Source: an uncultured Gemmatimonadota bacterium
GTDB taxonomy: Bacteria > Gemmatimonadota > Gemmatimonadetes > Gemmatimonadales > Gemmatimonadaceae
Assembly: GCA_946479995.1 (NCBI GenBank)
Contig: CAMLIU010000036.1
Span: 1 to 9,732, forward strand
Length of the DNA stretch: 9,732 nt
Direction of reading: 5' to 3'
Shown: one piece after another, positions 6,907 through 9,732 of the stretch
Position numbering within the stretch: the first letter of the stretch is position 1
Layout of the letters: each line of letters starts with the position of its first letter
The notes under the pieces: model-generated
Databases searched by the model: none
The model's input: the letters and a program-made list of their open reading frames with translations, nothing else
Told to the model about the DNA's origin: nothing
Program-made: the position numbers and the translations under genes

Positions 6907-9137
6907 CCGAGCTGCGCCTGCGCGCCGTGCGGGCGCGCATGGCCGACGTCGTCACCACGTGCGCCGCGCCGCCGGCCATGGGCAGCATCACCCTGCAGCC
7001 GCACCAGCAGCTCGCCGTCTCGCGCGTGGCGCAGATGATGGCGCGCCACGGGGGCTGCCTGCTCGCCGACGACGTGGGACGCGGCAAGACGTACGTCGCC
7101 CTCGCCGTCGCCAGGCGGTGGACGCGACCGCTCGTCGTGCTGCCGGCATCACTGCGGACTACCTGGCAGCTCGCCATGCGTCGGGCGGGAAGCGACTGCA
7201 CGATGATCACGCACGAGGCGCTCAGCCGAGGCTCGCTTCCCTCGTGCGAGCCCGACGTCGTGATCGTGGACGAGTCGCACCGCTTCCGGTCGCCGGACTC
7301 GAAGAGACATGCCTGCCTCGCCGCGATCACGGCTCACGTGCCGGTGCTGCTCCTCTCGGCCACCCCTCTCCAGAACCGGACGCGTGATCTGGCGGCGCAG
7401 CTGGCACTGTTCCTGGGCAGCGCGGCCTTCCGACGGGACGACGCGGCCCTGGCGCGATTCGTCGTTCGCGGAGGCGCGGCGGGCGAAGGCGGGGTCGTGC
7501 CCCTCGTCGCGCCGCCCAGATGGCTGCACACCGGCCACGACGACTCGACTGTGCTCAACGCCATCCTCGCCTTGCCGCCACCGGCGCGCACGCTCGACGC
7601 GGGAGACGCTGGCGCCCTGCGCACCATCGGCCTCGTTCGAGCCTGGGCCTCCAGCCGCGCGGCGCTCCTGGCGACGGTGCGGAGACGCATGCAGGCGGTC
7701 ACGGCGCTCGAACAGTGCGCCGCCAGCGGGCTCGCTCCCACGCGTCGTGAGCTTCGCGCCTGGTACGGCGCTGACGGAAACGTGCAGCTCGCCTTCGCGC
7801 CGCTGCTCGTGGCAGCTCCGGCGAACGATGCCGACCTCGTGAGCGCCGTGAATGCCGAACGCGCGGCGCTCGATCGCCTGCACGCGGCGCTCCGTGATTC
7901 ACCCGATCCCGACCCTGCTCGCGTCGCGGCGCTTCGCCGACTGCGCACCGAGCATCCCCGCGTGCGTATCCTCGCCTTCAGCGAGTTCGCCAGCACGGTG
8001 CGCGCATTCTTCAGGCTGCTCGCGGCCGATCCCGGCGTGGGGATGCTCACGGCGAGCGAGGCACGCATCGCCAGCGGCCGGCTGTCGCGCGACCAGCTGC
8101 TCGACCGCTTCGCACCGGCCAGCCGCGGAGCGCGCGATCCTGTGCCGCGTGAGCAGGTGACGCTGCTGCTCACCACCGACCTGCTGTCGGAGGGCGTGAA
8201 CCTTCAGGACGCGGGAATCGTGGTCCATCTCGACCTGCCCTGGAATCCCGCCCGACTGGCGCAGCGCGTGGGCCGGGTGCGGCGCCCGGGAGGAGCGTTA
8301 CTGGTGCGGAGCTGCCTGATGTCGCCTCCGGCCAGCAGCGAGCTGCTTCTGCGCGTGGAGGCCCGCCTGCGTGCCAAGCTCGCGCGTGCCGAGCGGACGA
8401 TCGGCCCCATGCTCCACGTGATGCCGACGCTGGCACCGCCGGAGAAGGCAGAGGCCGAGCAGCACGACCTTCTCAATGGCGACGTCGCGACCAACGTGCC
8501 GAACGCCGAGGCGCAGGGCGCAATCGCCGAGCGGGTAGCGAGCTGGAGGCGCAGCCGCTGGTGCGATCGCTGTCGCGGCAACGAGCCGCTGGTGGCGGCG
8601 GTGAAGTGCAGGAATGAAGGCTGGCTCGCCGCCCTGAGCGACGGACGGCTGGTCGCCCGCGTCGGCTCCTCGGCGCCGGACGCGAGCGTCGCCGTTGGAC
8701 GAGCCGTGGAGCTGCCCTGCTCACGTGCGCGCGCGTGCCGTGACGACGAACGCGCCGCGGCACTGGGCGAGGCGGCTGGATGGCTGGAGCGCGAGCGATT
8801 GACGCTCGACTGCGGCGTGCACGACGGCACGTCGACGCTCGATGCCGTGCTGGAGCGACGCATCGCCGGCGTGCTCGCGCGCGTGCCACGTCACCAGCGC
8901 GTGCGCCTTCTCGCCCTGGCCACACGCCTGCGTGGCGGTCTCGGACGGCCACGCCCCATTGGTGCGGAGCGCGAGCTCGAGACGCTGCTCGTCATGCAGT
9001 CCGAACGTCGGATCGTCGACGTCGAATGGCTCGCCCGCTCCGTCGGGGTCATCGACCGCATGCCCGCACGCGCGCGTGATGCCGAGCCGCCGCGCGTCGT
9101 CGCGTTGGTGGTGTTCGGGCCCGCGTCAGGCGCCTGA
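6897..9137 (+). CDS. SNF2-family (SF2) helicase/translocase, partner of the methyltransferase
   Basis: A 746-residue superfamily 2 ATPase of the SNF2/RapA type, expected to translocate on double-stranded DNA. Motifs in order: Walker A DDVGRGKT (58-65, Lys64), Walker B DESH (125-128), motif III SATPLQN (154-160), motif IV ILAFSEF, motif V DLLSEGVNLQ (428-437) and motif VI QRVGRVRRPG (456-465), so both RecA lobes are intact. Residues 470-746 form an unrecognised C-terminal region with cysteines at 556, 559, 571, 608 and 614; it shows no HKD, HNH or PD-(D/E)xK signature. The start is placed at GTG 6897 (or 6894), overlapping the methyltransferase stop by about 10 bases; ATG 6939 is a possible alternative. 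The longer upstream frame is the shifted shadow of the methyltransferase gene. The tight overlap implies co-translation and a joint function, most simply DNA modification with ATP-driven surveillance, as in DISARM DrmD with DrmMI. That role is inferred. Confidence 0.9.
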   Translation: MSLTELRLRAVRARMADVVTTCAAPPAMGSITLQPHQQLAVSRVAQMMARHGGCLLADDVGRGKTYVALAVARRWTRPLVVLPASLRTTWQLAMRRAGSDCTMITHEALSRGSLPSCEPDVVIVDESHRFRSPDSKRHACLAAITAHVPVLLLSATPLQNRTRDLAAQLALFLGSAAFRRDDAALARFVVRGGAAGEGGVVPLVAPPRWLHTGHDDSTVLNAILALPPPARTLDAGDAGALRTIGLVRAWASSRAALLATVRRRMQAVTALEQCAASGLAPTRRELRAWYGADGNVQLAFAPLLVAAPANDADLVSAVNAERAALDRLHAALRDSPDPDPARVAALRRLRTEHPRVRILAFSEFASTVRAFFRLLAADPGVGMLTASEARIASGRLSRDQLLDRFAPASRGARDPVPREQVTLLLTTDLLSEGVNLQDAGIVVHLDLPWNPARLAQRVGRVRRPGGALLVRSCLMSPPASSELLLRVEARLRAKLARAERTIGPMLHVMPTLAPPEKAEAEQHDLLNGDVATNVPNAEAQGAIAERVASWRRSRWCDRCRGNEPLVAAVKCRNEGWLAALSDGRLVARVGSSAPDASVAVGRAVELPCSRARACRDDERAAALGEAAGWLERERLTLDCGVHDGTSTLDAVLERRIAGVLARVPRHQRVRLLALATRLRGGLGRPRPIGAERELETLLVMQSERRIVDVEWLARSVGVIDRMPARARDAEPPRVVALVVFGPASGA

Positions 9138-9142
9138 GCGCG

Positions 9143-9732
9143 TCAGCGGGAGGGGTGCGGCCTCGGCAGCCAGCGCGCGATGCGCCCCTTCGGCCCTACC
9201 GCCCACCCGCTGCCGTCACGCGCGAAGGCCACGCTGTTGTAGGCGACGGAGTCAATCGCCGTCCACGTCGCACCGCCATCGTGTGACACGTCCGTACCGG
9301 TGAGCCCGACGGCGACGAGGGCGCGGCCGTTCGACTTCGGCAGGAAAGCCACCGCGGAGCGATAGCCGGCGGGTGAGGAGGCGCTGTCGGCGAGCGTCCA
9401 GGTGATGCCGCCGTCGCTCGTCACGGCGAGGTTCCGTCCGCGTAGCGCCGGTTGCTGGTAGTCGCCTCCGGCGACCACGCCATGCCGCGCGTCGCGAAAA
9501 GCGACGGAGAAATTCCCCGCCGACGCTACCCCCGCGCGCAGCGGCGTGTCGTGCACCGTCCACGTGCGCCCACGATCCGACGTGTGGAAGATCCGCGCGA
9601 CGGGCGCGCCTCCGCTCACCAGCCACGCGTCGCTGTCGCCGCCGACGATGAGGCAGGTGCCGCTTGCCGCGAACCCGCCCTCGCCGGGAAGCGCCGCCGG
9701 CATCCCCGACGCGGGCATCTCGTGCCAGCTGT
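9143..9732 (-). CDS. BNR/Asp-box (YCF48-like) beta-propeller repeat protein (3' part of gene, cut by window edge)
   Basis: This is the C-terminal part of a beta-propeller protein; the frame stays open to the right edge, so the Met at 9718 is not taken as the start. Three Asp-box repeats of the S-x-D-x-G-x-x-W type are visible when counted from that Met: SDRGRTW (47-53), SDGGITW (101-107) and SHDGGATW (145-152). Each is preceded by a strand pair such as NFSVAFRDARHGVVAGGD. PGEGGFAASGT (11-21) is a further typical segment of YCF48/sialidase-like propellers annotated as photosystem II assembly-like or oxidoreductase. Such proteins are often exported, but the N-terminus lies outside the window, so a signal peptide cannot be judged. 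Function is unknown; members outside phototrophs have no settled role. It converges with the helicase gene across a 5-base gap. Confidence 0.85.
   Translation of the reverse strand, partial: SWHEMPASGMPAALPGEGGFAASGTCLIVGGDSDAWLVSGGAPVARIFHTSDRGRTWTVHDTPLRAGVASAGNFSVAFRDARHGVVAGGDYQQPALRGRNLAVTSDGGITWTLADSASSPAGYRSAVAFLPKSNGRALVAVGLTGTDVSHDGGATWTAIDSVAYNSVAFARDGSGWAVGPKGRIARWLPRPHPSR

Noticed and set aside
9126..9137. 12-base perfect palindrome TCAGGCGCCTGA at the end of the helicase gene
   Set aside because: It has no loop, lies inside the final codons, and such short palindromes are common by chance in GC-rich DNA; a terminator role cannot be supported.

Overview
The window is 9.7 kb of very GC-rich, densely coded bacterial chromosome. 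Intergenic gaps are mostly under 100 bases, and GTG starts and overlapping or coupled genes are common. An L,D-carboxypeptidase points to a bacterium that recycles murein. The general style (high GC, YCF48-like repeat protein, few clear Shine-Dalgarno sites, one candidate leaderless promoter) would suit a Gemmatimonadota-like or similar high-GC lineage. That assignment is inference; there is no rRNA or marker gene here.

Left part (1-3541): the 5' end of an Nramp Mn/Fe transporter gene (mntH, minus strand) lies head to head with a small VOC-fold gene. A perfect inverted repeat of the DtxR/MntR operator type (368-383) sits between them. The VOC gene converges, with a 5-base gap, on a three-gene minus-strand cluster read in the order ldcA (S66 L,D-carboxypeptidase), a single-domain rhodanese, and a CoA-pyrophosphatase-like Nudix hydrolase. 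A candidate leaderless promoter precedes ldcA. Next, on the plus strand, comes a disordered Ser/Gly-rich protein gene with an almost ideal ribosome binding site. It ends at a perfect hairpin of about 16 bp.

Right part (3679-9137): an overlapping two-gene plus-strand operon encodes a 1075-residue class I N6-adenine DNA methyltransferase (Eco57I/PglX-like core with a TaqI-type specificity domain) and a 746-residue SNF2-family helicase. No nuclease motif is recognisable in either protein. The pair is bounded by the hairpin on the left and by a convergent gene five bases away on the right, so it looks like a complete two-component unit. It recalls the methylase and helicase parts of class 1 DISARM, BREX or Hma without their other subunits, and is the best candidate here for an undescribed defence or epigenetic system.

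Right edge (9143-9732): the 3' part of a minus-strand BNR/Asp-box (YCF48-like) repeat protein gene that runs off the window.
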